DNA of 64,000 nucleotides, from NCBI GenBank assembly GCA_037013495.1, contig CM072805.1:19370669-19434668 (forward strand), written 5' to 3'. The notes below the pieces were generated by a model. The model saw only the letters and a program-made list of their open reading frames with translations. It did no database searches and was not told where the DNA came from. Of the stretch, positions 34,900 through 46,800 are shown in pieces (position 1 is the stretch's first letter; the number at the start of each line of letters is the position of its first letter). This DNA comes from Hippophae tibetana (lineage: Eukaryota; Streptophyta; Magnoliopsida; Rosales; Elaeagnaceae). The position numbers were made by a program, and so were the translations under genes.

Positions 34900-35600
34900 A
34901 ATTATTAATAATAGTAAACTCAGAAAATCTTTTAGATCGAAAAATTAATAAATCTAAAATAATTACCAACATAAAATTAAAAGTACCTAACAAGGTTATA
35001 AGAGTAAAACCAATGATTTATATTCGAGAAGGCAGGATTGAATTTGAAAAATGAATTCAAAAACTTTTGGACCTACAACTCATAATGCCAAATAATTCAC
35101 CTTACTATAGTCTGATATTTTTAGTAAAAAAAGAAGCTAAAAAAAGAAGAGGGAAAAAGAGAATGGTAATAAACTTTAAAACATTGAATAAAAAAAATTA
35201 TTGATAATATATACTTTATTCTAAAGAAAGAAAATTATTATCATTAATAAAAGAAAAGAAATATTTCTCGAGTTTTGATTGTAAAATTTGATTTTAGAAA
35301 ATAAGACTATATGAAGAATCTTAAAAATTAACGACAGTTACCTCCAAAGACAGTTTTAATGGACTATTATACCATTCGGATTAAAACAAGCTCTAGTTTT
35401 CTTTCAAAGATATATTGATAACATCTTGAAGAAATTACAAATTATTTGATGTCTTTAAATAGATGATATTTTAGTTTTCAGTAATGAATTAAATAAACAT
35501 TATTTGGATATTATTAATATTCTATAAGAATGTAAGAAGATTGTATTTTTTGAAAAGAAAGTAGTAACAGCTCAGTAGCAAAATTAAGTATTTAAGGTTG
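34900..35600 (+). pseudogene. Endogenous virus reverse transcriptase region
   Basis: RT motifs in order: a basic 'RMVINFKTLN' block (about 35163-35190), the first catalytic region near 35265-35285 ('FSSFDCK'), a PFGLKQA block near 35377-35400, and the active-site Asp-Asp pair at 35462-35467 in an IDDILVFS context. In-frame stops and shifts occur throughout. Family role: copies the pregenomic RNA into DNA. Confidence 0.8.
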
Positions 35601-35779
35601 AAATTTGAAAATAGAAAACATAATCTACATTCCCATATATTAAATAATATTTAAGGTTTTCCAAGTGATTGAAAAAAGATTATGTTTGAAAGTGGACAAA
35701 ACATGATACTTTGTATATGGATAAGGTAAAAACAAGTAAAAAAATTATCAACTTTATATGATCTAAGGCCATATGATAA

Positions 35780-36200
35780 ATTGATAATTGAAATGAATGT
35801 TTCATAAGAATTTTGGAGAGTAGTATTAAAAGTAAAAATAAATAACAGAGAAGAATATCTTTGTAGGTATACTTCAGGATTTTTCCATGATTCAGAGTTA
35901 AATTATCACAATAATGAAAAACAAATATTTAGTTGTAAATAAAGCTATTAAGAAATCTGCAATATATGTCATAAGTTTCAGATTCATTATTAGAACGGAT
36001 AATAAGAATTTTGGTCATTTCATTAGAACCAATACTGTAGGTGATTATAAACAAGGAAGATTAGTCAAATGACAATATTGGTTTAATTACTATAATTTTG
36101 ATGTCGAACATATCATAAGAAATAAAAATAGCTTAGGAGATGCTTATACTAGAGAATTAGCACCTCTAATTATTTTTATGCTTATAGAAATAGAACATCT
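35780..36200 (+). pseudogene. Endogenous virus RNase H region
   Basis: After RT: 'ELNYH-NEKQIF' near 35895-35930, 'RTDN' near 35993-36005 and an 'HIIRNKNSLGDAYTREL' segment near 36108-36160 (with Gly for the usual Ala). This is the usual end of a pararetrovirus or retroelement RNase H. Stops interrupt it. Confidence 0.75.
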
Positions 36201-36271
36201 CGATATCAAGATCAAGATAAAAGAAAAAGGAGATAAAAATCATTCAAGAACAACTCAAGCTTTTATATCTT

Positions 36272-36651
36272 GAGATGTCTGTTATGGAGACAAAAATTAA
36301 ACAAGAGGAATTTGATTTTTCCCTTAGAGTCCAAAATCTTCATCAAAAATTCAATCTAAAGAAGTGTTAGGCCAAATTTACTATGAATTTAGGAAAATTA
36401 ATAATTTTATTGAGATCAAAGTAAACTCAACCTATAAAGTCATCATCACTTCTCATAGTAGCATGACTCTCATCGAAGAGGATGGTGAAAATATCATTAA
36501 ATTTGAGACAAATTTTAACAATAACAACCTAAAAATTGGTCAAGAAACAAAGAATGTATTCTGCTTCTATGTCAGAAAAGCAACCAAAGATCATAGGTGC
36601 ATTTACTGCACCAAGGATCGAGAAGATGAAGATGCGTTATCATCAATATAA
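36272..36651 (+). pseudogene. Frame downstream of viral RNase H, unknown
   Basis: An ATG at 36272 opens a Glu/Lys-rich, probably coiled-coil stretch that stops near 36367. The next 95 codons stay open in a shifted frame (36364-36651), with a late cluster of Cys/His residues (CFYVRKATKDHRCIYC). By position it could be the small second ORF that some endogenous caulimovirids carry. I do not recognise the protein. Confidence 0.4.
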
Positions 36652-36729
36652 TCCAAAGGACTATCGACAAAAAATAACAAGGAAGAATAAAGAAGGAAGA
36701 ACTGTAGGTAAAAGAAGATAAAGAAAAAT

Positions 36730-36960
36730 AAAGATGTAATACTCACATCTTTAGTACATAGTATGTGTCAAGAAAAAGAAATGGTTGTAATTGATAAAGC
36801 CAAAAAATAGTAAAGCAAATGAATTATCAAAGTAGGGATAAAATAATAGTTCTTACCTTGTGAGCTATCACTATCGAGAAGGGATTTTGTTGGATATAAA
36901 TAGCATATTCCAGAGAAAACTAAAAAATGTTGAAGACTCATGTGCTCCTGTTCATCTTAA
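36730..36960 (+). promoter_or_regulatory. Probable viral promoter with TATA box
   Basis: Downstream of the last viral frame, the sequence 'gataaagccaaaa' (about 36796), 'ccttgtgagctatcactatc' (about 36856) and TATAAATAG at 36895-36903 resembles the layout of caulimovirus transcript promoters. The pregenomic RNA would start about 25-30 bp after the TATA box. The match to the family is by general pattern only. Confidence 0.55.
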
Positions 36961-37499
36961 GGCTAAAAAAGGTGATTTTTTTATCTTATCTTTTATCTTT
37001 CTCACAACAATCCTTATTGATACTTGTCATTATCAAAGTTTTTCTTACTCCCTCACTCTCATTCAGTTATCACCATTACCTTCTTCCTAGTTAGATTAAC
37101 AACTCTTGCATGAATGTTTCAATGGGTTAAAAACTACCTAAAGGAACTCTAGGTTTTGAAAAGGTGTATAGCACTTTGGGTAATTGTCTTATTCTTATCC
37201 AGTTGCTAAAATTTTTGCTACTCTCTAGTCCTTTTTTGGTAGTGTTGGTAGTGATTGGAGCTTTATTACAACAATCCATTGTTTGTTTATGTTTCTAATC
37301 ATCTTGTTTTAATTTGTATTACTGTTTTCTGGAACTTGAAACTTTATTTTGATAGAGAAGGTTTGTGAACATCTCTTAAATATGAGGGTTTTAGACCTTG
37401 AAGACTCGAATGGTGAAAAGCAGGAAACCAAGTAATTTGTCTAGTAGGGAGATGCTTCTCAACTCGATCTATTTCGGTTGAGATGATGATAAAGGTGCT

Positions 37500-38320
37500 C
37501 TTGAAAATATAGAAATTCTTTTTAGAGGTAAGTGTTCATGTTGAAGGGAAAAAATACTTTTATCTTTGAGTTTGTTGATATTGATGAAGGTTTATTTGTT
37601 CATCATTACTATCCTTGGATTTTGATAGAGCTTTGTTAATGTTAAAACTGTTTCAAGTAGGAATAGTTGCAAGGAGGTGAATTTTAGCTCTTGCCCATTT
37701 TGGATTCACATTGTTGGCCTTACACATAATTGGCTCAATGAAAGGAAATAAGCTAAAATTGGGTTAGTAATAAGTGAGGTGGTTAAAGTTGACCTTTCTC
37801 CCTCGAGTCGATTAGTGCTTAAAGATGGACAAGTTAAAGTGATACTAAAAATTTTAAACCTTTTCTTTCATATGTGTGGGTAAATTGAAATAATCTTGAA
37901 CTATTATGGCTGAATTTTAAGTACGAACGACTATTTGTTATATTTATTAAGTGTAGAGTAATATCACATGGCACTAGAAGCTATAGAAAAGCTAGAAGTG
38001 AAGAGTTTGGGGAGTTAAAATTTATGACTTATGGATGAGAGTGGAAGAACAAAGGAGGATGCATGATGATGTTTGAAGGTGGTTCTATGATGGTTTCAAA
38101 GCTACTGATAGTATTTATAAGGAAGAGGATTGTATTGGGAATGGTAGTGGTAGTGGCAAAAATGCTTAAACAAAATTTGCTTTTAAAAGTAGTAGCTCTG
38201 GTTCAGTTCAGGTGATGACAATCATTTATGGTGATTGGAAAAGGAAAGGGTTCCAACGAAGTGATGAAGTTCTGAGAGAACTGTCGGTGGTGGTGCCCCT
38301 CATGATTTCTACACATGATT
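37500..38320 (+). pseudogene. LINE ORF1 (DUF4283/zinc-knuckle type)
   Basis: A DUF4283-type block is readable near 37695-37850 (FWIHIVGLTHNW, EVVKVDLSPSSRLV). A region where the CCHC knuckle should lie (near 37905-37990) has lost its Cys residues, and a Gly/Ser-rich tail follows (about 38130-38200). Family role: RNA-binding protein of the LINE particle. Frameshifts and stops throughout. Confidence 0.6.
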
Positions 38321-38709
38321 ATGGTTACTAATGCCATTGATACTCGAGTAGGGCCTAAAATTAATGGGTTAGATAAGCTTATTTCTTATTAGGCTTAAGA
38401 ATTCCAATAGCTCTTTATCAATTGTGGAAGATGTTCCCTCTAGTGAGGAAAACTAGGGTCTTATTGTGGCTTATGATGATCCGAATGTGTTGTTTATATA
38501 AGTCGATTCTAGTAAGCGATAAAAGGTTCTGTAGGTTAAGACACCATCAAGGCATGACTCTTTTAAACTCCCAGGATCTAGTGGTGCTTTGAGTATTCTT
38601 GGTGTGGGTAAGGAGACCAAGATTGAAGGGAAATGTTTCTTCTTTTGTTCTAATTAGGGCAGTTGCTTCACAATCCATGATGAGGTTTGATGTTCAGCCC
38701 CTTCACAAG

Positions 38710-39505
38710 CTATAAATATTCTAAGTTGGAATACCAAGGGGCTTGTGAACCCTCTAAGTGTTAGAGCTCTTATCTTGACAATCAATATTCAAGGTACTCA
38801 GTTGATTTTTAAAGTTTTAACTAGAAAAAAGAAAGTAGGATCGGATAAGAAGATATGTGTAGTTTGATAATTGTTGTGAATTTCTAAGATAGAATAAAGA
38901 TTGAGGTTTGTCGTTTCTATGAAATAGTGATCTTGATGTATCCATTTTAGGATATAGAGTTGGACATATTGATGATATTGTGAGAAGTGTAGAATTAGGT
39001 ACTTTAGATTCATTGGTTTTTATGGGAACTCGGACAAGATTCTTAGAAAGGAGTGGTGGGAACTTTTGAAGAAACCATCATATGGGAATCACCTCCCATG
39101 GATCGTTCTTGGAAATTTTGGTTAAGTGATCTTTAAATTTGAATAGTTGGGAATAAACTCAATACTTGAGTGGAAAATTGATGATTTTAGAGAGGTGGTA
39201 AGAGATTGTGGCTTTGTAGATGTTGGTTTTGAAGGGTATAAATTCACTTAATGGTAAGAGAAGTGAAGAAGCTATTACTCATGTTAGATTGGATAGGGCC
39301 TTTGTTAATGCTTTATGGCTCAATTTTTTGTCTAAATCGAGTGTTACATTGGAAGATCTCGAAGTTTGATCAACTTGTGATTGTGTTCAAAGTAGCTAAG
39401 ATTGGAAATGTTATTCCTCACAAAAATAGGAAGAGAAAGATTTATAGATTTAAGAAACTTTGGACGAGGATTGATGGTTGTGATGATGTTATTAGAGACT
39501 CTTGA
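38710..39505 (+). pseudogene. LINE ORF2 endonuclease part
   Basis: Opens with ILSWNTKGLVNPLSVRAL near 38717, the start signature of plant LINE ORF2 endonucleases (usually LSWN-RGLG). A 'WIVLGNFG' block lies near 39100, a 'GYKFT' block near 39236 and an 'FVNALWLNF' block near 39300, in shifting frames. The domain nicks target DNA. Many stops. Confidence 0.65.
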
Positions 39506-39599
39506 AGTGTAGTTGGCCAGAATAGAAGAAACTTGAATATGGTGAAAGTGAAGATGAAATATTGTTATCGTATTAAGCAGAAGTCCAAGAATTTCACAC

Positions 39600-40410
39600 C
39601 TTTTCTTTACTGATGATAGTTTTGTATTCATTGAAGCTAAAAGAAATTTTGGAATATTACGAGGCTGCTTCTGGACAAAGAGTTAATTTAAAGAAATCAG
39701 TTATATGCTTCAGTCCTAATAGTTCTAAGGAAACCAAAAGGTTATCTCTTGATATATTGGGTATCCTTTTTTAAAATTTCTATGAAAAGTACCTGGGTTT
39801 GTTCGTAATGACTGATAAAAATAAAAAAAAGAAACTATTTAGAGAGATAAAAGACAAGATATGGAGGAAGTTGAATGGTTGGAAGGAGAAATACTTATCC
39901 ATGGTTGGGAAAGAGGTTATGTTCAAGTCAGTTATACAAGATATCCCTACTTATGCAATGAATTATTTTAAGTTACCCTTAAGCTTGTGCATTGAATTGT
40001 AAAGTTTGATGAAAAAAATTTGGTGGGATATGATTTGGATAAGAGATCCATCCATTGGCTTGGGAAAAGCTTTGTAACAATGCAAATGGTCTTTTCTTTG
40101 TTAAAAGTGTTTATTGGTTGATTGATAAATATCAAAAATTGATTTTTATTTATGATTTAGGGGTTAGATTTAGTAATGTAAGTAGTTAGGTTTGGTAGAA
40201 AGGTTTTTAGAGCATAAGTGCTTCGAACAATGTAAAATTGTTCATTTGAAAGGCATGTTGTGAAACTCTCCCAACAAAGGCCAATTGATATAGAAGTAGC
40301 CCCATTTCCTTCGTGTAGTATATGCAATGACAATTTTGAGGATGTTTCATATGCTTTTTGGAAGTGTGATCAAGTTTAAGAGGTATGGAAGCTTTCAATT
40401 TTTGATTATC
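39600..40410 (+). pseudogene. LINE ORF2 RT C-terminus and zinc-binding stretch
   Basis: 39799-40002 is open and reads RKLNGWKEKYLSMVGKEVMF...IPTYAMNYFKLPLSLC, the classic end of plant L1 RT. Near 40300-40375 a C-x2-C ... C stretch (SCSICNDNFEDVSYAFWKC) matches the C-terminal zinc region. The RT active-site motifs are absent. Confidence 0.8.
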
Positions 40411-40559
40411 TTTTCTTTAAATGTGTGAATATGTCAATGGTAAGAGTAGAAAATTGATCAAACATACTTGTTTAGGCTAATATATTGATAAAAAAAGTTT
40501 TGTAAATTTTAAGCTATAAACAAAAAATAAGATCCTTTGTTATAGTTTTAGGATTTTCA

Positions 40560-40990
40560 CTTACTCGAATAGGAAATGGGAGACACCTAGGGAGGGTTGG
40601 ATCAAAATTAATAGAGATGCAATTATCAGAGTTGATAAAGCCAATATTGGACCGAGTTTTGTAGATAGAGATACTTTTGGAATATTATTGTGGGTTACTG
40701 TGCAACTTTTTTGTAAACTTTTATCTCCAATGAGTGCTAAGTTGTAAGCTCTTGTACTTTTATGTAAAGCTCCCATTAATTTTGGTTACTTTAATGTTGT
40801 TTTTGAATTTGATTGTGTGAATGCAATTAATTTATTTAACAAATTTGAGCATTGTTTTGATTGTAGTGGTGTCTTGGTTGAGAAAATATAGAGGTTGAAG
40901 TAAGATAGAAAGTTCATATTCCAATATAGATCTAGGAAAGTAAATTTGGCTACTCATAGGGTGGCTACACATGCACTAATGTTGTGAAAA
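40560..40990 (+). pseudogene. LINE RNase H domain
   Basis: Starts ETPREGWIKINRDA near 40582 and ends VNLATHRVATHAL near 40945-40980, with a FEFDCVNAI block near 40806. These are marks of the plant LINE RNase H (RVT_3). A few stops (near 40746, 40890, 40905). Family role: degrades the RNA of the hybrid. Confidence 0.75.
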
Positions 40991-41112
40991 ATGTGTCTTG
41001 GAATGATAATTTTTCATCTTTTTTATTTTGGATGTAGTACGATTTAATGTAACCTATTTTGGAGGATTTTTCTTAAAATTTTAATGATATACAAATACAA
41101 ATAAAAAAAATT

Positions 41113-43640
41113 TATAAGTTTTCTCTCTCCTTTGTTTTTTAAACATTAGTGTTGATTGATCTATACCATTATTTCAAACCAACCAATAATTATCACATGT
41201 CATAAATTGCTCCCTATATTGTAATATATATATATGTGTGTGTGTGTGAGATTTCCTATGTAAGGACAAAAAATGGAGAAAATTTTATATGAGATAAAGT
41301 AACGGGCACATATTATTCAAAATGAGTGTAAGGATGGATAGGAACGGTTATGTTAGTAATCATAAATATTTTACATCAATTTTGAATATATTCAGTTAAT
41401 AAACGTTAGTTAGAATGAATAATAGTTTTTCACAGTTTAACTACACTTCTTATTGTTTTAATATTTATTATATATTTAGTTTTAAAAAATTAGATTTTAT
41501 CCTAATTCTTATTATGCTACAATATTTAAAATATTGATATTAATTTTCATCTTTTATTTATTTATTACATATTTCTAAGTAAAATAAAAATAAATAAAAT
41601 TCAATATAATTATTTAAAGTATTGTGTATTTTATTATTAAAAGTGTATTTTTATATATAATTAAATGTATATAAAAATAATATTAATATATGTTAGGTTT
41701 TAATTAACCATAATTTTGTTATTGTAATAATAACTCTCGTTTTATGCCTTATTGGTTACGATTATTTTTGAGAAAAATCGTCGTATTTTTTTTAGTAATC
41801 AAAGCTTTAGTTATCTGCACTTAAATAGACAACCCTACATGTAATTCACGTGCTTCATCTTTAAAATTAATTTATATTTTTAAATATTTGTTTAATAAAA
41901 ATAATACAATATATACAAATATAAAATTTATTATATTAAAAATATGATTAAGTTATAAGTCAATAACTTATAAACAAAGTAGTTTTAAAACTTAATAATT
42001 TAAAATACTTAACTATAGAATGTATGTCTTTATTATAAATGTATTTCCTATTAATTGGTTGTTATATATTTAGTTTTATATTCAACTTTTTATTTTGTAA
42101 TTTAAAATATTATATATTCATATTGAATTTAATTTTTTTACTTTAAATTATTTTTATGTGTTTATATGTTTTATACAATACTAATATTTTATGTCGTTAA
42201 TAATTTTAAAAATTTATTTACGTGTAATTAGATTTTTAATAAGTATTATCATTCCTAATTGTGATACTTAATTTAGATAATAGAAATAAAACATGGTCAA
42301 TAAATAAAAAAATAATTTAAATGTAATTTGATTCGTATATGAATAAATAAATAACATATTTATAATTATATAATCTAATAATAAGCGTAAAGTATCATAT
42401 AAAAAAATAAAAATTCAAATATTATTATTATCTTAATATATAATTTTTATTTTATTATAGTGTATATTTTTATTAAAAAAAATTATTTTTTATATTATAA
42501 TATAAATTTAATTTTATAATTGAAAAATTAACTCTATAATATAAGTGAATTGCTATGTACGGAAAAGAAAAGTTGTAATAATTTTGATATTATTATTATT
42601 ATGTGTATCTTTTTTATTAAAAATTGACATTTTAAAATATATTTTTTTACATCATAATATAAATTTGACTATATAAGTTAAAAAAATGAAACTTGATGAT
42701 GAAAAAAAGTGATGCTTTAAAATTTATTTTTTCACATCATGGTATGTTTTTGACTTTATTATTTAAAAAAGTTAGTTTTATATACGAGTAATTGAATTAC
42801 ATAATCATAATCACATAATTTAATGATAAATATAAAATTTAATATATTAAAAAAAATTAAGTATTAATATTATTATAATACATAATTTTTATATTATTAT
42901 TATTATTATTATGCATATTTTTATTAGAAAATCATGTTTTGCAAATTTATTTTTTATATCATAATATAAATTTAAGTTTATAAGTAAAAAAAAAATTAAA
43001 ACATGAAGACGGTGACGACAAAACAAAGTGAAATCACCGATATTTATAAAATTAATAGATATGTTTACTAATAATATCAAAAATAATTTATTTGATATTT
43101 GACTTATTTGTATATAAGTGACTCACTTTTATTAAACAATGTTTATAGTATTTCAATTTCTACCGATTAATAGTTTGATCCTTAACTAATTTTTTTGTTC
43201 TTTTAATTTGAGCACAATATAAAATTTTATTGAAATTTAAATACAACAATAGATTTACACTTTAAAATAATAATATTTTATAATTTAACTTTTTAAATTT
43301 AATATATTTAATTTATTTTGAATTAAATTTATAAAAAGTTTAAAATGTTAAAGTATGGAATCTTTAAAAAAAATTAAAAATTTAAGTATAAAATTGATGA
43401 AAATTAAATTACTATAAATATTATTTAACTAAATAAAAATAATATTTATATCGTATTTTTATATTATTTGTATCATATTTTAATATTTATTGTGTCAGAT
43501 TTTGTATTGATTGATACATACAAAATTTATTTTATTTTTTAATATTTTTATTTATAATAATAAAAATTAATAATATATTTAAAAAAAAGTTATTGATTAA
43601 TTTTTATGAAATTTTTTATTCATATATTAATATATTTGTA
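41113..43640. other. Very AT-rich intergenic spacer
   Basis: No gene seen. It contains (AT)n/(GT)n at 41228-41249 and (TTA/TAT)n at about 42892-42911. Confidence 0.5.
42430..43000 (+). repeat. Diverged AT-rich tandem-like repeat, about four units
   Basis: Recurrent block of about 100-160 bp centred on 'atcataatataaattt' or 'attataatataaattt', preceded by a T-run, near 42498, 42650, 42735 and 42957. Confidence 0.45.
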
Positions 43641-43874
43641 TCATATTAGACGGGGAAAAATAATCAAAGGAAAGAGAATAGAATGGACTTATAGACACAA
43701 CTTTTAGTTCCCACCGAATTCCACCAGCATCATCATTTTCCAATTGTATTGACATTCGTTTCTTCATATTCGTATCTGATTCTCGTAATACTCTGGTATT
43801 CAACCTCTTTCTATCTCTACTGTAGAATTTGATCTCATTCCTTTTTCTTTTGGCTCCAACTTTCTCTGTTATCA
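43641..43874 (+). promoter_or_regulatory. 5' flank and leader of the BBR-type gene
   Basis: C/T-rich, higher-complexity DNA directly before the start codon, ending in a long AT desert. It is probably the core promoter and 5' UTR. No unambiguous TATA box was found. Confidence 0.4.
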
Positions 43875-46800
43875 ATGGAGAACCACAACGATAAAGTGGG
43901 TTCAAACGGTGGAGCCAAAACTAATCCCAACATTCAGAGCAATTCCGTCGAGCAATTGGAGAACCCAAATTCAAATTCGAATTCGAATCATGCCGATGGC
44001 GATGAATATCAACAAGAATCAGCCACAAGAGGCGGCGGATCGTCCGACTTGGCCCAGCAATCTCCTCATCCTTCTTCTCCCAACTCTGCTCGTCGGTCAT
44101 CCAGGACACCCTTCACGAATCTCAGTCAGATTGATGCTGACCTTGCCCTCGCTCGTACTCTTCAAGAGCAGGTTTTTCCCTCAATATTTTCTCTGATTTG
44201 ATTTTTATTTTTTATTTTTTTTAAGGGTTGATGATTTTGTTATGTTGATTTTAAAGATTACTTCGTTATTTTCTATGTTATTTGTTCCCAGTTTCTTTAT
44301 GTTATTTCTTGTTGGATTGCTGTGAATGTTGAGGGTATTGAAGAGTACAGAAAATGTTGATTTCAATACGAAAGGGTTCATATCTGTTCTTCATAATTTG
44401 AATTTAAATATATATTCTGTTAGGTTAATGGGTGGATCTAAATTATGTCTCATAAGGGAATATTGAACTCTTCATTGTTTGGGAATTGGTCACATTGATA
44501 TTATATGCAATTCTATTCCACATTCAAGCCCCCGTCTTTCTGCTGGGACCACACAATAACTCACATCCTTTTTTCATTATGATCCTTTAATTTTTAGATT
44601 ATCAAATATTTTTATTATCTTATAGATGCCCTGTCAATCATAACGTATGTGGTATTCAACATTAAAATGGGAGGCCCTGTTTGGTTGCTTGGCCATGAAC
44701 ATGCGTGGGTACTGGGTAGAGAGATCAGATGGGGAAAACTTTTGAATTTGTATGCTTTCTTTTGTTAGGTCTCAGCAAACGGATTTATCTTTAAACGAAC
44801 ATTAAATGCTGCCATATGGCTCTAATAACTTGATCATTTTTTTTTTGGTCAACTTTCCAATGTTTTGTTTTATTGGGAGCTGAAGACTTCTATTAGTCTT
44901 TCCCTTGCAGAAAAGACTTTCTTATTGGAATTGATTTGTACTCTTGTGATTACCCAAGTATTCTTATTGTTCAGTAAGGTTTCTGTTGAAGTTTGTCTAA
45001 CTTGTGGAGTAGGAAAGGGCATATATGATGTTACAAATGAACAATGAAGGGAGTGATTATGGAAGTTGGGAAGCTGGGAGCTATCCACATGATGAAGAAG
45101 GCGATTACAATGATTTTAATGATGACACTGATGCTGATGATGTGGAGGAGGAGGAATATGACGGAACGGATACAGAGAACAATGAAGATGCATTTGCTGT
45201 GCATGCACATAATGACGATGAAGAGGGTAGTAATCCTAGTGTTGAACTTGACCCAGCTGATTTTTCCAGCGATGAGGCATATGCCAGAGCCCTGCAGGAT
45301 GCTGATGACAGGGAGGTGACTGCAAGATTAATGTCTCTAGCTGGAATACATGATCGTAAGAGATGATATCTTTTTATTCTATTTATATAAATTTTGTGGT
45401 ATCTTTAGACTTTGAAATCATTTGAGTTGTGTTTTCAGGTGAAGTTGATGATACAGAGGATAACGATGGCCGTTCACAGGTGTGGATTATTAGCTTTTGC
45501 TTTTGGTTGTGTTTTTACCAACCTTCTCTCTGTTCCCCAACCCCCTGCACGTCCATTCACACTTCCACATTCAAACCACACGATTACATAGGCATTCAAA
45601 CTCATATCTCATTCTCAACAAGTTGTACTCTTTGCTGCATGGCGGATTGCAGGGAAACTTGTAAGATGTAATGCATAATTGTTTGATATATAAATAATTT
45701 TTAACATGTATATCTAGTTGATTGAAGGCATTTTCAATTTTTGTGGAAAATCCTTATCTTGAGGCAAAGTGTAAGCCTCATTTCTAGAACCTTTTTTAGA
45801 AAATTACAAAGGTATAGCATAAAAATGAAGTATTTAGTATTTACAAAATTAACGATACAATAATAATGAAATTAACTATATTGATCATAACCAAATCAAT
45901 ATAATGTCAATATAATCATTACCACATAATTGAAGACTAGAGCAGCCCAATCCCATAACTACTACGGAAAATAAATAATTGCTTTCAAAAGATAAAAAGA
46001 AGTCTTAAAGGGAGTTGGAAATAATGCTACATCTTTGCAAAGGAGGAAAAAGGGAGAAAAAATAAAGAAGACCATTATAGCAGCAAGAAAATCACAACAA
46101 GGATGTTAACCATAGGTCGATAATCAAATGAAAATAGATGAGATAATGAGAATATAAGAAGAGAAAGAAAGAAGACCCAACAGATAATTCCAGAGGTTAA
46201 GAGTTCATAATGCAAAGTAGTGCTCTATCATTAGCAACTACAGTCAGAGAGAGAAAGAGAAACTTCTGACTGCGAAAGAAGGAAACAGAGGAAGAAGAAG
46301 GGAAAGAATTTACCTAAAAGTTTCAGTCTGAACTAGGAGGAAGAGATAATTTTGAGATGTTGAAGATTGAAGATCATAAGGTGAGGCTTCAGGAGAAAAA
46401 ACCATATATTTGCTGAAATTACTCCATGGGTCATTGGACATGGAATGGATAGCTGACCTAAATTTATGTTAAAACTGGCTTTACAGAGGTGTATGCTTCA
46501 TGCACCTTGAGGAGTAAGCCTTATCAGAATCATGAATTATACACGCCTTGAGGCAGAGCCAATATGCTTTTCAGCATGCCTCAAGAAATCTTTTTATAAC
46601 TCATGGATTTAAGTATTCTATGAATCATCAGTCAAACTGCATGTATTTTTTTGCGTAACTATGTCAATGACTGCTATCAGACCACTTTTGTGCATTCTTT
46701 GCTTGGCTTGGTGAATGATTTTTTTTTCTTTACGAAGGTATTTTTTAATGCTCTCTTTGTAAGAATCAAGTCATGGTGATTCACTGTGTCATTGTTCAAG

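Larger units (their letters stand above)
29446..36960 (+). mobile_element. Endogenous caulimovirid (plant pararetrovirus) copy, decayed
   Basis: Ordered remnants on one strand: movement protein, capsid region with zinc knuckle, aspartic protease, RT, RNase H, a downstream unknown frame and a promoter-like region with TATA box. This is the arrangement of Caulimoviridae with one long polyprotein (Petuvirus/Florendovirus-like), not of LTR retroelements, because a movement protein is present and there is no integrase and no paired LTR. Integration of such viruses in plant nuclear DNA is well known. Very many stops and shifts, plus a 1.9-kb LTR inserted in the movement region, show an old, inactive copy. 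Genus-level placement needs a phylogeny. Confidence 0.85.
37300..41112 (+). mobile_element. L1-type LINE, internally deleted
   Basis: ORF1 (DUF4283-like) remnant, then ORF2 with endonuclease start, RT C-terminal end, a zinc-binding stretch and RNase H, all on the plus strand. An A-rich tail ends it at about 41085-41112 ('caaatacaaataaaaaaaa'). The catalytic middle of RT is missing, because the endonuclease part ends near 39350 and the next recognisable piece is the RT C-terminus near 39620. The 5' end is not sharp. Inactive. Confidence 0.8.

Noticed and set aside
43627..43905. 92-codon minus-strand frame at the start of the RING gene
   Set aside because: It overlaps promoter, leader and exon 1 of a well-supported plus-strand gene; no signature.
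45044..45319. Methionine-rich plus-strand frame
   Set aside because: Alternative frame of exon 2 of the RING gene, whose real frame is acidic and conserved.
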